The notes: a model not told the origin generated them from the sequence alone. DNA of 64,000 nt from an uncultured Bacteroidota bacterium (GCA_913047695.1 CAJWUI010000003.1:1-64000); one strand, 5' to 3'. Counted from the first letter of the stretch, positions 26,792 through 36,365 are shown. Program-made: numbers and translations.

Positions 26792-28048
26792 ATGGGTAGG
26801 ATGATTAAATATGTTTTTACTTATTTGTTTTTCTCATGTGCTTTTAGCCAAACAATAAATGAAAAGAAATTAAAAAAATGGATTGATCAAATTCCTGTTT
26901 TTGACGAGTGCTATGTTGCAATAAGAGTTGAGGGAATGAATAAAATTTATGCTGATTATAATGGATCGAAATATATGACACCTGCATCAAACACAAAGCT
27001 TTTTACTTTTCTTGGCGCTATTCAAACTTTTGATTCTTTACCGGCTCTAGAATATAAAATCGAAAATGATACTACAGTTAGTTTTCGTTCAACTGGTTAC
27101 CCTCTTTTATTACATCCCTTTTATTCTGACTCAACTTTATTAAATTTTTTGTCTCAAAAAAAAATATGGAAATATTCAAAACCAAAGAATAGGGTCAAGC
27201 CTTACGGCCCAGGATGGTCATGGGATGATCATAACTTTTATTATGCTGCTGAAAAAAGTATTTTCCCAATATATGGTAATTCTGTTAAGGCGATAATGGG
27301 AAAGAAGCTTGTTCCAGATTTTTTTCTTGAATTAGATTCTTCTGTAAATAAACTTCAAAGAAATAAAACTGAAAATAAATATTATTATAATCCAGACAAT
27401 TGGAAAGTAACAGATACTATATATAGTCCTTTTATAACCAGTGATTCTCTTTTCGTAAACTTACTTTCGAGAGTGACGAAAAACAATATTATTTACAATA
27501 ATCAAAATGATTCTTTGCAATGGTCAGTGTTGTATACAAATAATGAAAATAAATTATATAAGGCTTTACTGCATGATAGTGACAATGGTATAGCAGAAAG
27601 CCTGCTTTTAATGGTTTCAAACAGGTTATCTGGCAGATTTAGTACTGTGAAAGCCATAGAGATTCTAAAAAATAAATGGGGAGATGTATTTAAAGATGAT
27701 CTCATTTGGTATGATGGCTCAGGTATCTCCAGGTATAATATGTTTACACCTAGGACTATTATCCAAGTACTCAAGCTTATCAGAAAAGAAATTCAATGGA
27801 TCGAAATTAAAAAACTATTTCCTAAAAGTGGTGAATCGGGGACCCTTTTAGATTATCCTAGTCTAAAGAATATCTATGCAAAAACAGGGACTCTTCGAAA
27901 CAATTGCAACCTCTCTGGATTTTTTGAAAACAGTAAGGGTAAAATAATTATGTTTTCCGTAATGGTAAATCATTTTAATTCGCCAGCAGTTGAAATCCGT
28001 AATGGAATAGTCGAAATAGTAAATAAGATTCAGGAAAAATTAGAGTAA
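26792..28048 (+). CDS. dacB: D-alanyl-D-alanine carboxypeptidase/endopeptidase, PBP4 type (S13)
   Basis: This 418-residue exported protein has S13 active-site motifs: Ser66-x-x-Lys in TPASNTKLF, the SxN-type block WYDGSGISRYN, and KTGTLRNNCNLSGFF as the KTG box. It trims or cuts D-Ala cross-links of peptidoglycan in the periplasm. A signal peptide ends near AFSQ. Either ATG 26792 or ATG 26801 could start it. It likely shares a transcript with the TonB-dependent receptor 11 bases upstream. Confidence 0.9.
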   Translation: MGRMIKYVFTYLFFSCAFSQTINEKKLKKWIDQIPVFDECYVAIRVEGMNKIYADYNGSKYMTPASNTKLFTFLGAIQTFDSLPALEYKIENDTTVSFRSTGYPLLLHPFYSDSTLLNFLSQKKIWKYSKPKNRVKPYGPGWSWDDHNFYYAAEKSIFPIYGNSVKAIMGKKLVPDFFLELDSSVNKLQRNKTENKYYYNPDNWKVTDTIYSPFITSDSLFVNLLSRVTKNNIIYNNQNDSLQWSVLYTNNENKLYKALLHDSDNGIAESLLLMVSNRLSGRFSTVKAIEILKNKWGDVFKDDLIWYDGSGISRYNMFTPRTIIQVLKLIRKEIQWIEIKKLFPKSGESGTLLDYPSLKNIYAKTGTLRNNCNLSGFFENSKGKIIMFSVMVNHFNSPAVEIRNGIVEIVNKIQEKLE

Positions 28049-28154
28049 AGTGTTTTAGCGATCTGAAAAAATAATTTATAAAATAAGTTGAGAAAAATTG
28101 TTAAAAAAATAAAATATTGAAAATCAACGTGTTAAGTGATTTTTAAATTATTTA

Positions 28155-28185
28155 TTTGTAACTTTTCAACATGCGTTTCATTTTG
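28155..28185 (+). promoter_or_regulatory. Candidate strong promoter of the abundant lipoprotein gene
   Basis: TTTG at 28155-28158 is followed after 19 bases by TCATTTTG at 28178-28185, matching the Bacteroidota pattern TTTG-N19-TAnnTTTG in 11 of 12 fixed or near-fixed positions. The predicted transcript would have a leader of about 65 bases before the ATG at 28257. Confidence 0.4.
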
Positions 28186-28214
28186 GCATGGAATTTGCTC
28201 CGTTTTGTGTGAAC

Positions 28215-28227
28215 GTGCATGTTGCAC
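28215..28227 (+). other. Short hairpin GTGCA-TGT-TGCAC in the lipoprotein mRNA leader
   Basis: A perfect 5-bp stem with a 3-base loop lies 29 bases upstream of the start codon, inside the predicted 5' leader. It may stabilise the mRNA or affect initiation; no function can be assigned from sequence. Confidence 0.3.
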
Positions 28228-28256
28228 ATTAATAATTATTAATTAAATTTTTACAA

Positions 28257-30395
28257 ATGAAAAAAGGTTTATTATCAATTTTGGCAGGAGCACTACTTGT
28301 AGTGGGATGTCAAAATTACGATGATCAATTTGACAGCCTCGAACAACAAATTAACGCTTTAGCTGCACAAGCTAGCGCAATTACACAAGTTCAGAGCGAT
28401 TTATCCGCGTTGGCTACTCAAGTATCAGGATTAGCTGGACAGCTATCTGCTGCTGACTTAGCCAGTGTTACTAGTCAAGTTGATGCTATAAAAACCCAAA
28501 TCGATGGTCTAGCGACCGTTGGTGAAGAGGTTGACAACCTAAATCAAGAGGTTGACGATATTTTAGAAGCTCTTGGTGAATTACTACAAGCTAATGCTGT
28601 AATTAACCAAAATCTAAAAATTACAAATGAAGCTGAATTAGATTATGTTGAATCATTAATTGGAACTGAAGCAGATGATCCTACAGTTATCATTAATGGT
28701 ACATTTGAAGTTAATAACGCTGATTTAAGTACTGCTGCTTTAGCTGCTAGAGTTGATGCTGTTGTTTCAAAAGTTAGAACTGTAATAGGGCAAGTAACTA
28801 TTACAGCTTCAGCTACCATTGACGCATCTACGATTGGTTTCATAGATGGAGCTGCTAATATTGATAATGGCGTAGATATTTCTGGATTAGCTACTGTAAG
28901 TGGAGACCTTACTTTAGGTCACTACGGAGACGTTGATTTATCTCAGTTAGTTTCTGTTAATGCACTTACGCTTTCTGAATCTGTTAGTATTACAAGTCTT
29001 AACATTGGTAATTTATCAGGTACATTAAATACTAAAAATTATCCAAATGCTTTAACAATCTCTTTAGGTGATATTGCCTTAACAGGAGTTGTTACTGCTA
29101 CAAAAGCTACCTCGTTTACCTGGGGGTATGATTCAGACATTGCATCTGCACTTTCAATAAAAGTATCTAGTGTAGCACAAGTATTTGCTAATTCTGTACC
29201 TTCAATATCTGCAGTTGTTACTTTAACCAATGCTAATACAGGTTCGGAGGCACATTTTGCGGGACTTAAAACTATTGCTACTGGTGGTGCGCTTACAGCT
29301 AACGCAAAAACTATTGCGATGGGTGCAATTGCCACTGTTTCAGGAACGTTAACAATTAATGGACCTGGTTCAGTTGAATTCCCAGATCTTGCTACTCAAG
29401 GTGGGGCAATCAGTGCGGCTAATGCATCTGTATTTACAGCTGGAAAACTTGTTGATGGTGCATCAATTACTACATCTACAACTGCAGCTATTACTCTTAA
29501 GAGTGTTGCAACTCCAGCTAATTTAACTGCATCTGCAACAATAGAAAGTTTGACTACTTTAGCGCAAGCTACAAGTTTAACGCTTGGAGTTTTTCCTAAA
29601 CTTAAGTCTGCGGATATTACAGGAGGTGGTACAAAAGATACAAACATAGAGATCAGCGTAAACGCATCTTCTACTGCTTTATCTGATCTTGCTGTTGCTG
29701 GTACTATAAATACACTTACTATAGTCAATGGTCCTGGATTAGCAACTCTTGCTACTACTGGAGAGATTACTGACTTTACGGTTTCTAATTCTGCTACAAT
29801 GACTACTATTGACTTTGGTCACACATTTATATCTGGGGATACTGCTGCTACAGTTACTGTTAGTGGTGTAACTGAACTTACTTCGTTAGATATGAGTTCA
29901 CTTACTAAAGTTAAGACTGTTAATGTTGTTAATAACACAAAATTAGCTTCTATCGTAGCTCCTAACTCAACTGTTTTAGCAGAGCCTATTGCTGCTATTT
30001 CTATCACTTTAAATGGAAACGCTCTAACAGGAGAGTATACCAACGCTATAGCTGGTGCAGAAACTCTGCCTTACCAACAAGCCGTTATTACGTCTTCTGA
30101 GTTAGCTGGTTTCAAAACATTTATCGAGGCTTATGCGGCTCAAAGCGACAGAGTTTCATCAACAAGTGTTTCAGCTACATCAGGTACTCAGTCTATCACA
30201 TATAATATGAATGTTGATGTTGTGACAATCGACTCAACTACAGCAACATTGACTCTTCAAGCTGCTTTAGTATCTAATACTGCTGCTAATAAAGGGCTTG
30301 ATGCTGCTGATAACACTGCTGATGATGCTACTGATGGTGCAGGTGGTGTTGGTGTTAATACTAAAAACGAATTAGATTTAGTTACTGGAGGGTAA
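28257..30395 (+). CDS. Large repeat-rich surface lipoprotein with coiled-coil stalk
   Basis: This 712-residue protein has a clear lipobox (ALLVVGC) and then a heptad-rich coiled coil over about residues 20-115 (DDQFDSLEQQINALAAQASA onward). A long Ala/Thr/Ser/Val-rich body with short repeating strand-turn units suggests a beta-solenoid. The codon set is narrow (GCT, ACT, GTT, TCT) and less AT-rich than neighbours, typical of very highly expressed genes. A candidate promoter, leader hairpin and strong terminator surround it. Similar coiled-coil lipoproteins are common in marine flavobacteria; their function is unknown. A structural surface or outer-membrane layer role is an inference. Confidence 0.75.
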   Translation: MKKGLLSILAGALLVVGCQNYDDQFDSLEQQINALAAQASAITQVQSDLSALATQVSGLAGQLSAADLASVTSQVDAIKTQIDGLATVGEEVDNLNQEVDDILEALGELLQANAVINQNLKITNEAELDYVESLIGTEADDPTVIINGTFEVNNADLSTAALAARVDAVVSKVRTVIGQVTITASATIDASTIGFIDGAANIDNGVDISGLATVSGDLTLGHYGDVDLSQLVSVNALTLSESVSITSLNIGNLSGTLNTKNYPNALTISLGDIALTGVVTATKATSFTWGYDSDIASALSIKVSSVAQVFANSVPSISAVVTLTNANTGSEAHFAGLKTIATGGALTANAKTIAMGAIATVSGTLTINGPGSVEFPDLATQGGAISAANASVFTAGKLVDGASITTSTTAAITLKSVATPANLTASATIESLTTLAQATSLTLGVFPKLKSADITGGGTKDTNIEISVNASSTALSDLAVAGTINTLTIVNGPGLATLATTGEITDFTVSNSATMTTIDFGHTFISGDTAATVTVSGVTELTSLDMSSLTKVKTVNVVNNTKLASIVAPNSTVLAEPIAAISITLNGNALTGEYTNAIAGAETLPYQQAVITSSELAGFKTFIEAYAAQSDRVSSTSVSATSGTQSITYNMNVDVVTIDSTTATLTLQAALVSNTAANKGLDAADNTADDATDGAGGVGVNTKNELDLVTGG

Positions 30396-30440
30396 TTTAA
30401 TCTTATAAGTTTTATTAAGTAGAAACAATACTTAATTTTT

Positions 30441-30469
30441 AAACCCTCTCTTTATGAGAGGGTTTTTTT
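30441..30469. terminator. Strong Rho-independent terminator after the lipoprotein gene
   Basis: A perfect 10-bp stem, AAACCCTCTC with GAGAGGGTTT around the loop TTTAT, is followed by a T run on the plus strand. On the minus strand the A-rich flank also gives a T tract, so it can serve the convergent WecA-like gene, whose stop codon lies at 30468-30470. Confidence 0.9.
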
Positions 30470-31397
30470 ATATTAACGAAATAATAAGAAGTAAAGCAAA
30501 ACTTACACTAACTATTATTAAGGTTGAATTCAAATGAGAAAAATTTTTTGAAATTAACCAGTGGTGAAAATGGTTCTGATCAGCTGTAAATGGTGACTTT
30601 TTATTTTTAATTCTAATGGCTACAACTCTAATTAAATCCACCAGCGGATAAATTAGAATTGCTAAAGAAAGTAAAATTCTATTGACATCATTTAGATTAA
30701 TAAGTATGACGTTCGGGTTTAAAATATGAAAAATGAAAATAATATTTACACCACCTAAAAGCAAAGAACCTGCATCACCTAAAAAAATCTTTTTTTTCTT
30801 TTTAAAATTGAAAAAATAGAATGGTATGCAAATGAAGAGTAATATAAATCCTAAATCATACAAAGGGTCCTTTGGAAATAAGACATAAAGAAAGAAAAAA
30901 AAGTTTTTTACAGTCTCGCTTATTGCCAGACCATCAATTCCATCTATAAAATTGTAAGCATTAACTATTATTACAAAACCAACAGCAGTTATTAATTGGG
31001 AAAGTATCCAAGGAATTTCATATACTCCCATGAAACCATGTAATGATACAATTGCAAAACCCTGGTCTATTAAAATTTTTGCAACGATTAATTGCATTAA
31101 AAATTTAATTTTAAAGTCAGCTTGGTACAAGTCATCATAAACTCCGATTGTGAATAGAATTCCTAAAGGAATAAAAAGAGAATAATCAAAAAGCTCTATT
31201 TTTAAAAAGTAAAATAAAATAGATATTAAGAATAAAGTACTAAAAATACTTACACCACCACTTCTTGTTGCTATAGTTTTGTGAGAGGTACGATGATTAA
31301 AATCATCAAAGTATTTTTTTTTGACAAAAAAGTTTTGGACAATTACATGAAAAAATATAGACAAAAAAAATGCTAAAAAAATAACATAGAATTCCAT
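30468..31397 (-). CDS. Polyprenyl-phosphate sugar-1-phosphate transferase (WecA/MraY family)
   Basis: This 309-residue membrane enzyme has about 10 TM helices and transfers a sugar-1-phosphate (usually GlcNAc) to undecaprenyl phosphate, starting surface glycan synthesis. Visible motifs are GVYDDLYQADFKIKF (Asp-Asp), VNAYNFIDGIDGLA with the catalytic Asn/Asp cluster, IFLGDAGSLLLG, and the His-rich loop DQNHFHHWLI. It lies just outside the plus-strand polysaccharide operon, divergent from the ligase/polymerase genes, and could be the initiating transferase for this locus. Confidence 0.9.
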   Translation of the reverse strand: MEFYVIFLAFFLSIFFHVIVQNFFVKKKYFDDFNHRTSHKTIATRSGGVSIFSTLFLISILFYFLKIELFDYSLFIPLGILFTIGVYDDLYQADFKIKFLMQLIVAKILIDQGFAIVSLHGFMGVYEIPWILSQLITAVGFVIIVNAYNFIDGIDGLAISETVKNFFFFLYVLFPKDPLYDLGFILLFICIPFYFFNFKKKKKIFLGDAGSLLLGGVNIIFIFHILNPNVILINLNDVNRILLSLAILIYPLVDLIRVVAIRIKNKKSPFTADQNHFHHWLISKNFSHLNSTLIIVSVSFALLLIISLI

Positions 31398-31474
31398 ACG
31401 TCAAATATAAATGAATTTAAAAAAGCAGTTATTGAATACAAAATTTCTTTCTTTGTTATAAATCAATCAACAAA

Positions 31475-33808
31475 ATGAGCGACAAAAAACAATCAAGTTT
31501 AAAAAACCTACCCATTTATGAGTCAGTATTCTTAATTCTTTTCCTTAGCATAGGGTTTATCCAAAATTTTGAAGCAATTGATAAAGTTGCACCACAATGG
31601 CTTTCTATGGCAATTTTAAATTTTTTTTGTGGGATTTTTATAATTAGAAATCAAAATGTTTTCGATAAAAGAATTTCAGCTTACTTCAAGTCTTGGATAA
31701 CCATTTTGTACGCTTTATTTATTCTTTGGGCTGGCCTTTCATTTTTTTATGCAATTAACCCAACTGAGGTAGTTGTAAATTTTACTAGACAATTTAATGT
31801 TTTCTTCATGTACTCTAATATGGTAATTCTTTTATCGTCTATAAAAAACAAAATTAAATTTTTCGGTCTAGTTTTTACTATAATTTTAGCAATAGAGCTG
31901 TATTTTGTTTTCTATCAAGCTATTGAAATGCTTAATGATTTTGGAGCTATAACTTCCGGAAGGTTAAAAGGTGTGACGGCAAATAGAAATATAGCAGCAT
32001 TTTCAATTGCCCTTAAAATTCCATTCGTTCTAGGTTGGATTGTTAAATCAAATACCAGAATAAGGAAAATCTTAGGACTTATTATCATTACACTTTCTAT
32101 TACAGCCTTATCAATGATTCAATCTAGAGCCTCATATATAGCTGTAGGACTGATTGTGGTGATGTTTCCTATTGTACCTTTTTTCTTTTTTAAAAATGAA
32201 AACACGATTAATAAATTTAAAACTCTGCTGTTTGTTATATTACCCCTTTTTCTATCAATTACAATTAACCAAGTCTTTTTCGCCTCTAAGGGAGCCAATG
32301 CTATAACTAGAGCATCTTCTATTTCACTATCAACCAACGATGGGTCGGTTAATCAGAGATTAAGATACTATAACCATGTCCTTACTCATATGAAATTGAA
32401 TCCTCTTTTTGGTGTAGGTTTCGGAAATTGGAAATTTAAATCAATTGATTATGACAAGAAGAATATGACTGGTTACACAGTACCTTATCATGCACATAGT
32501 GATTTTATTCAAATAGGAGCTGAATTAGGAATTTTGGGGTTTATATTTTATGCAGGTATTTTTCTGATATCAATATTTTATTCTTTAAAGTTATTAGCTT
32601 ATAAAGAATTAGAGAATGATGATAAGCTGTTTATATATTTGGTTTTGATGGGTCTCGGAGTTTATTTTATAGATGCAAACTTAAATTTCCCAATTGCGAG
32701 GCCTCAAGTAAATATCATCTGGGCTCTTTCAATCAGCTCAATTTGCTACTTTTTTATACAAAAAAGTAAAATAAACTTATCAGAAAAAAATGATAAAAAA
32801 ATTAAATGGATCTATTATATAATATTAGCAATTAGCATACCATCAATTTTTGTTTCTGTTAAGATTTACGATTCCTTAAAAAATCAGATGATCTTATTAA
32901 ATGATTTTAACACCAATAGCTATAACGCAAAAATACAAGAATTAGAGGCTATGAACATGAGTATTCCAAATGTTACAGTTACAACAATTCCTCTTAAATC
33001 ACTTAAGGCAAGATATTATTTGAATAACAATCAATATGACAAAGCCCTTCAAAATTTGGGAAGCACTAAAAACTCAAATCCATATTTATTTTTTACTGAC
33101 TTTCTAAAAAGTAAAGTTTACGAAAAAAAAGGAAATATTGATAGCGCATATTACCATTCAAAAAAAGCTTTTTTTGGATTGCCTAATAATACCTTACACT
33201 CAGCTAACTTTGTAAAATTGGCTATGCAGAAAAAAGACTTAGCTTCCATAGAGGAAGCAGCGGATCAGTTGATCGACTCACAATCAGCTTTAAATTGGCA
33301 AAACATCATTACTGCTTATATAGATTTAACAGGCTCAGGAAATCAAAAACTAATGAAATTAACTAATAGAGCAGTTGAATTATTCCCCAACAATTACAAC
33401 TTTTTGCTGTTGAGGAAGTTGGCACACACTGATCCATTTAGAATAAAAAAAGGTGTTGAATTAGCTAGAGAAGCTCTTAAATATTTTAATCAAAAAAATT
33501 ACCAAAAAGCTAAAGAACTATATCTTTTAGCAACTAAAGAGGATCCATTGGAATTCTCATACTATGAGAATGCGGCTTCTTGTTTTTACCAATTGAAAGA
33601 GTTTGGTAATTCAATGCTTTATTCCTCAAAAGTAATTTATGGATTAAATCCTGGTACTGGCAAATCTGAATATATTCATGCAATTTCAAAAATCTCAACG
33701 GGAGATGTTAATGGAGGATGCAAATTTATTTCTCTGGCAATTGATTTAAATTATAAGGAAGCATTTGCTATCAAAGAACAATTCTGTAAGGATAAAGTTT
33801 ATGAGTAA
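31475..33808 (+). CDS. O-antigen ligase/polymerase (Wzy_C) with C-terminal TPR domain, copy 1
   Basis: This 777-residue protein has about 10-12 TM helices up to residue ~460, then a large soluble helical part with TPR-like repeats. The Wzy_C block is clear: TNDGSVNQRLRYYNHVLTHM, GVGFGNWKFKSIDYD, then VPYHAHSDFIQIGAELGILG with the conserved His. This family joins or polymerises O-antigen units on lipid carriers at the periplasmic face. The following gene is a full-length paralogue with the same architecture. Which of the two is ligase and which polymerase cannot be told from sequence. Confidence 0.87.
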   Translation: MSDKKQSSLKNLPIYESVFLILFLSIGFIQNFEAIDKVAPQWLSMAILNFFCGIFIIRNQNVFDKRISAYFKSWITILYALFILWAGLSFFYAINPTEVVVNFTRQFNVFFMYSNMVILLSSIKNKIKFFGLVFTIILAIELYFVFYQAIEMLNDFGAITSGRLKGVTANRNIAAFSIALKIPFVLGWIVKSNTRIRKILGLIIITLSITALSMIQSRASYIAVGLIVVMFPIVPFFFFKNENTINKFKTLLFVILPLFLSITINQVFFASKGANAITRASSISLSTNDGSVNQRLRYYNHVLTHMKLNPLFGVGFGNWKFKSIDYDKKNMTGYTVPYHAHSDFIQIGAELGILGFIFYAGIFLISIFYSLKLLAYKELENDDKLFIYLVLMGLGVYFIDANLNFPIARPQVNIIWALSISSICYFFIQKSKINLSEKNDKKIKWIYYIILAISIPSIFVSVKIYDSLKNQMILLNDFNTNSYNAKIQELEAMNMSIPNVTVTTIPLKSLKARYYLNNNQYDKALQNLGSTKNSNPYLFFTDFLKSKVYEKKGNIDSAYYHSKKAFFGLPNNTLHSANFVKLAMQKKDLASIEEAADQLIDSQSALNWQNIITAYIDLTGSGNQKLMKLTNRAVELFPNNYNFLLLRKLAHTDPFRIKKGVELAREALKYFNQKNYQKAKELYLLATKEDPLEFSYYENAASCFYQLKEFGNSMLYSSKVIYGLNPGTGKSEYIHAISKISTGDVNGGCKFISLAIDLNYKEAFAIKEQFCKDKVYE

Positions 33809-36119
33809 GAATTACAATAAAAATGTATTCAATTCTATAATTGCTGGGCTTTTAATTATTCTGTATTTATCTATTGGTTTTATCCCTAATCTTAGTGCTG
33901 TTGATAAAATTGCACCTCAATGGATTTTTATGACAATTTTAAATGGAGTAGGTCTTGTTTTCTTAGCTTATAATCATGGATTTTATTCACGCTCAATAAA
34001 ATTAACTTTAAGATCTTATATGTCTTTAACTTATATTGGATTTATATTTTGGGCAAGCTTATCATATTTTTATGCTATCAATCCTACAGAAGTTATTGTT
34101 AATATAACTAGGCAAGCAAATGTTTTATTAATGTATATGTTGATAGGGATTTTTTTATTCTCAATCAAAGAAAAAATTCAATTTATTTGCTGGGCAATAG
34201 TCGTTATTCTTAGCATAGAGGTATATGCAGTTATTATCGAGGCCAAAAGCATGATAGATTTAACTGGATTTATTTCTTCAGGGTCATTAAAAGGTGTGAC
34301 CGCAAACAGAAATATAACCGCATTTTCTATAGCAATCAAGATTCCATTTATCCTTTTTTTATTTCATCAAATAAAAAAAAGAGTTTTTATTGGAGCATTA
34401 ATTATTTTGACTTTTCTGGTATTAGTGTGTCTATCGATGATTCAGTCAAGAGCCTCATTTTTAGGAGTTGGGTTAATTTTGACAGGATACACTTTTTTAA
34501 ATACTTTATTTTATCTGAAAGAAAAAAAAATAATTTATTTAATAAGAATTAGCTATTTTATTTTCCCGTTGATTATGTCAATATCATTAAATCAAATTTA
34601 TTTTTCTTCAAAAGGTGCAGACGCTGTATCTAGAGCTGCAACTATTTCATTTAGTACTAACGACGGATCTGTTAATCAACGTCTTAGATATTACAAGGAT
34701 GTATTAACACATTTGAAATCAAATCCTATTATGGGTGTTGGTCTTGGTAACTGGAAATTAAAATCCATTCAATATGATGCAGATGATATTGAAGGTTATG
34801 TTGTTCCTTATCATGCTCATAGTGATTTTATTCAATTAGGTGCTGAATTGGGGATAATTGGTTTTTTGTTGTATTTGTCAATTTTTTTTCTTGCACTTTA
34901 TTATTCTTTTAAACTTATCCGCTACTCTAATCTATCAAATACAGAAAAGACGTTTATTTTTCTTTTGCTTGTAGCCCTAGGGGTTTATTTTGTTGACGCC
35001 AACTTAAATTTTCCAATCGCTCGCCCTCAAGTGCTTGTTGTGTGGGCAACTATAATGTCACTTTTAATGGGTTATTATGAGAAGAATAGGATATATTTTA
35101 AAAATGAGTACAAAAAAACAGCAGCTAATAAGTTATTTATTGCTATTGGAATACTTATTGTATTACCAAGTTTGTATGTTACAAATCAGGTATATAAATC
35201 ATTAAAAGGACAAATGTTTCTTCTTCAAGATTTTAATACCAACAGCTACAATCTTGCACTCAACAAAGTTGACAATATTGTGCCTGATATACCCAATATT
35301 ACAGTAACAACAATTCCGATAAATTCTGTAAAAGCAAGATATTATTTTAATGCTAAAAAATATAAAAAAGCACTCAGTCTTATAGAAAAGGGGACCAAAG
35401 CAAATCCTTATTTGTATTACAGCGAAATTTTGAAAAGCCAAATCTTTGAAGAACAAGGGAGAATAGATAGTGCAAAAGTTTATGCAAAAAAGGCTTTTTT
35501 TGGATTACCAAATAATGATTTACATTCTTCTAGATACCTTAATTTACTTAATTTGACAAAAGACAAAAAAGCGGTAGATGAAGCCTTTACATTACTTACT
35601 CGAAAAAATAAAAAAATTAATTGGAAAAATTATCTAATTATAGCTAGTGGTTTAAGTAAAGAAAACGATAAAAAATTAATAGAGAGAGCTAAAAAAGCTA
35701 CTGAAATTTTTCCATCCGATAATGATATTAAAAATCTGTATATTCAAATCTCAGTTGGATACGAAGCTTTTCAAAGATCCATTGCTTACTCTAGAGAGGG
35801 ATTAGAATATTTTGATAAAGGCGATCATTTTGCTGCATCATTAAAATTTGAAGAAGCTATTAAAAACAATCCATTAGATTATTCTCATTACGAAAATGCT
35901 GCAACTTCAAACTATATGACAGGGAACCTTCAAAAGGCCCTTGACCAAATAAATTGGGTAATAAACAATCTCAATCCTTTGAATGGAAAATGCGAATATA
36001 TCAAGGCGCTAATATTCATTAAAATGAATGATCCAATTGGTGCATGCCCATTACTCGAAATTTCGAGAGATAGTGGATTTAGTCAAGCTGAAGCTTTATT
36101 AAAACAGTATTGTGGTTAA
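33801..36119 (+). CDS. O-antigen ligase/polymerase (Wzy_C) with C-terminal TPR domain, copy 2
   Basis: This 772-residue paralogue of the preceding protein is alike over the whole length, sharing TNDGSVNQRLRYY, the YHAHSDFIQ loop, and ANLNFPIARPQV. The frame is open from 33765, but ATG 33801 (MSKNYNKNVFN) fits the paralogue's start and overlaps the upstream stop by 8 bases. The TPR part has diverged more than the membrane part. Neither copy is degraded, so both are likely active in export or ligation of the polysaccharide made by the downstream locus. Confidence 0.87.
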   Translation: MSKNYNKNVFNSIIAGLLIILYLSIGFIPNLSAVDKIAPQWIFMTILNGVGLVFLAYNHGFYSRSIKLTLRSYMSLTYIGFIFWASLSYFYAINPTEVIVNITRQANVLLMYMLIGIFLFSIKEKIQFICWAIVVILSIEVYAVIIEAKSMIDLTGFISSGSLKGVTANRNITAFSIAIKIPFILFLFHQIKKRVFIGALIILTFLVLVCLSMIQSRASFLGVGLILTGYTFLNTLFYLKEKKIIYLIRISYFIFPLIMSISLNQIYFSSKGADAVSRAATISFSTNDGSVNQRLRYYKDVLTHLKSNPIMGVGLGNWKLKSIQYDADDIEGYVVPYHAHSDFIQLGAELGIIGFLLYLSIFFLALYYSFKLIRYSNLSNTEKTFIFLLLVALGVYFVDANLNFPIARPQVLVVWATIMSLLMGYYEKNRIYFKNEYKKTAANKLFIAIGILIVLPSLYVTNQVYKSLKGQMFLLQDFNTNSYNLALNKVDNIVPDIPNITVTTIPINSVKARYYFNAKKYKKALSLIEKGTKANPYLYYSEILKSQIFEEQGRIDSAKVYAKKAFFGLPNNDLHSSRYLNLLNLTKDKKAVDEAFTLLTRKNKKINWKNYLIIASGLSKENDKKLIERAKKATEIFPSDNDIKNLYIQISVGYEAFQRSIAYSREGLEYFDKGDHFAASLKFEEAIKNNPLDYSHYENAATSNYMTGNLQKALDQINWVINNLNPLNGKCEYIKALIFIKMNDPIGACPLLEISRDSGFSQAEALLKQYCG

Positions 36120-36256
36120 CTAATTTATTTACTGTATTTAAATATTTAATTACTTAATTTACTGATTACCAATAATTTGTTTATTAATTTATATTTTTTA
36201 ATAAAACTAAACACTAAAAAAACTTGATAAATAGTTTTTATATGTGGTCATTTTCA

Positions 36257-36271
36257 AGTACTTTTAGTACT
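36257..36271. other. Small inverted repeat AGTAC-TTTTA-GTACT followed by a T tract
   Basis: A perfect 5-bp stem lies 138 bases after the second ligase gene, and a T-rich tract (to 36284) follows within a few bases. It could be a weak terminator of the ligase operon. AT-richness makes chance occurrence possible. Confidence 0.3.
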
Positions 36272-36287
36272 CATTAATTTTTTTGTA

Positions 36288-36347
36288 CACATTTGATAAA
36301 AATTTAATTCCCCTTAATTAATAGGTTTTACCTAAAATTTTAAGGGG
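36288..36347 (+). promoter_or_regulatory. upxY leader region: candidate -7 box and nested hairpin
   Basis: CACATTTG (36288-36295) is one base off TAnnTTTG. Downstream, CCCCTTA (36310-36316) pairs with TAAGGGG (36341-36347), and an inner AGG-TTTTA-CCT hairpin sits inside. The structure ends 18 bases before the upxY ATG. In Bacteroides, UpxY proteins stop premature termination in the untranslated leader of their own operon, so such a structure is where antitermination would be expected. Function here is inferred. The rest of the 246-base gap is AT-rich and empty. Confidence 0.4.
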
Positions 36348-36365
36348 TTTCAATTTAAGAAAGTA

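Noticed and set aside
29039-30043. Several long open frames on the minus strand inside the large lipoprotein gene
   Set aside because: They are mirror frames created by the GCT/ACT/GTT-rich codon use of the plus-strand gene; their Ala/Val-rich translations have no domain, start context or spacing of genes.
30441-30469. Phage or transposon end repeat next to the WecA-like gene
   Set aside because: The inverted repeat is followed by a T tract and lies between convergent stops; it is a terminator. No transposase or target duplication was seen.
31475-36119. Assembly duplication of the ligase gene
   Set aside because: The two copies differ throughout at base and residue level, especially in the TPR part, so this is an old biological duplication, not an assembly artefact.
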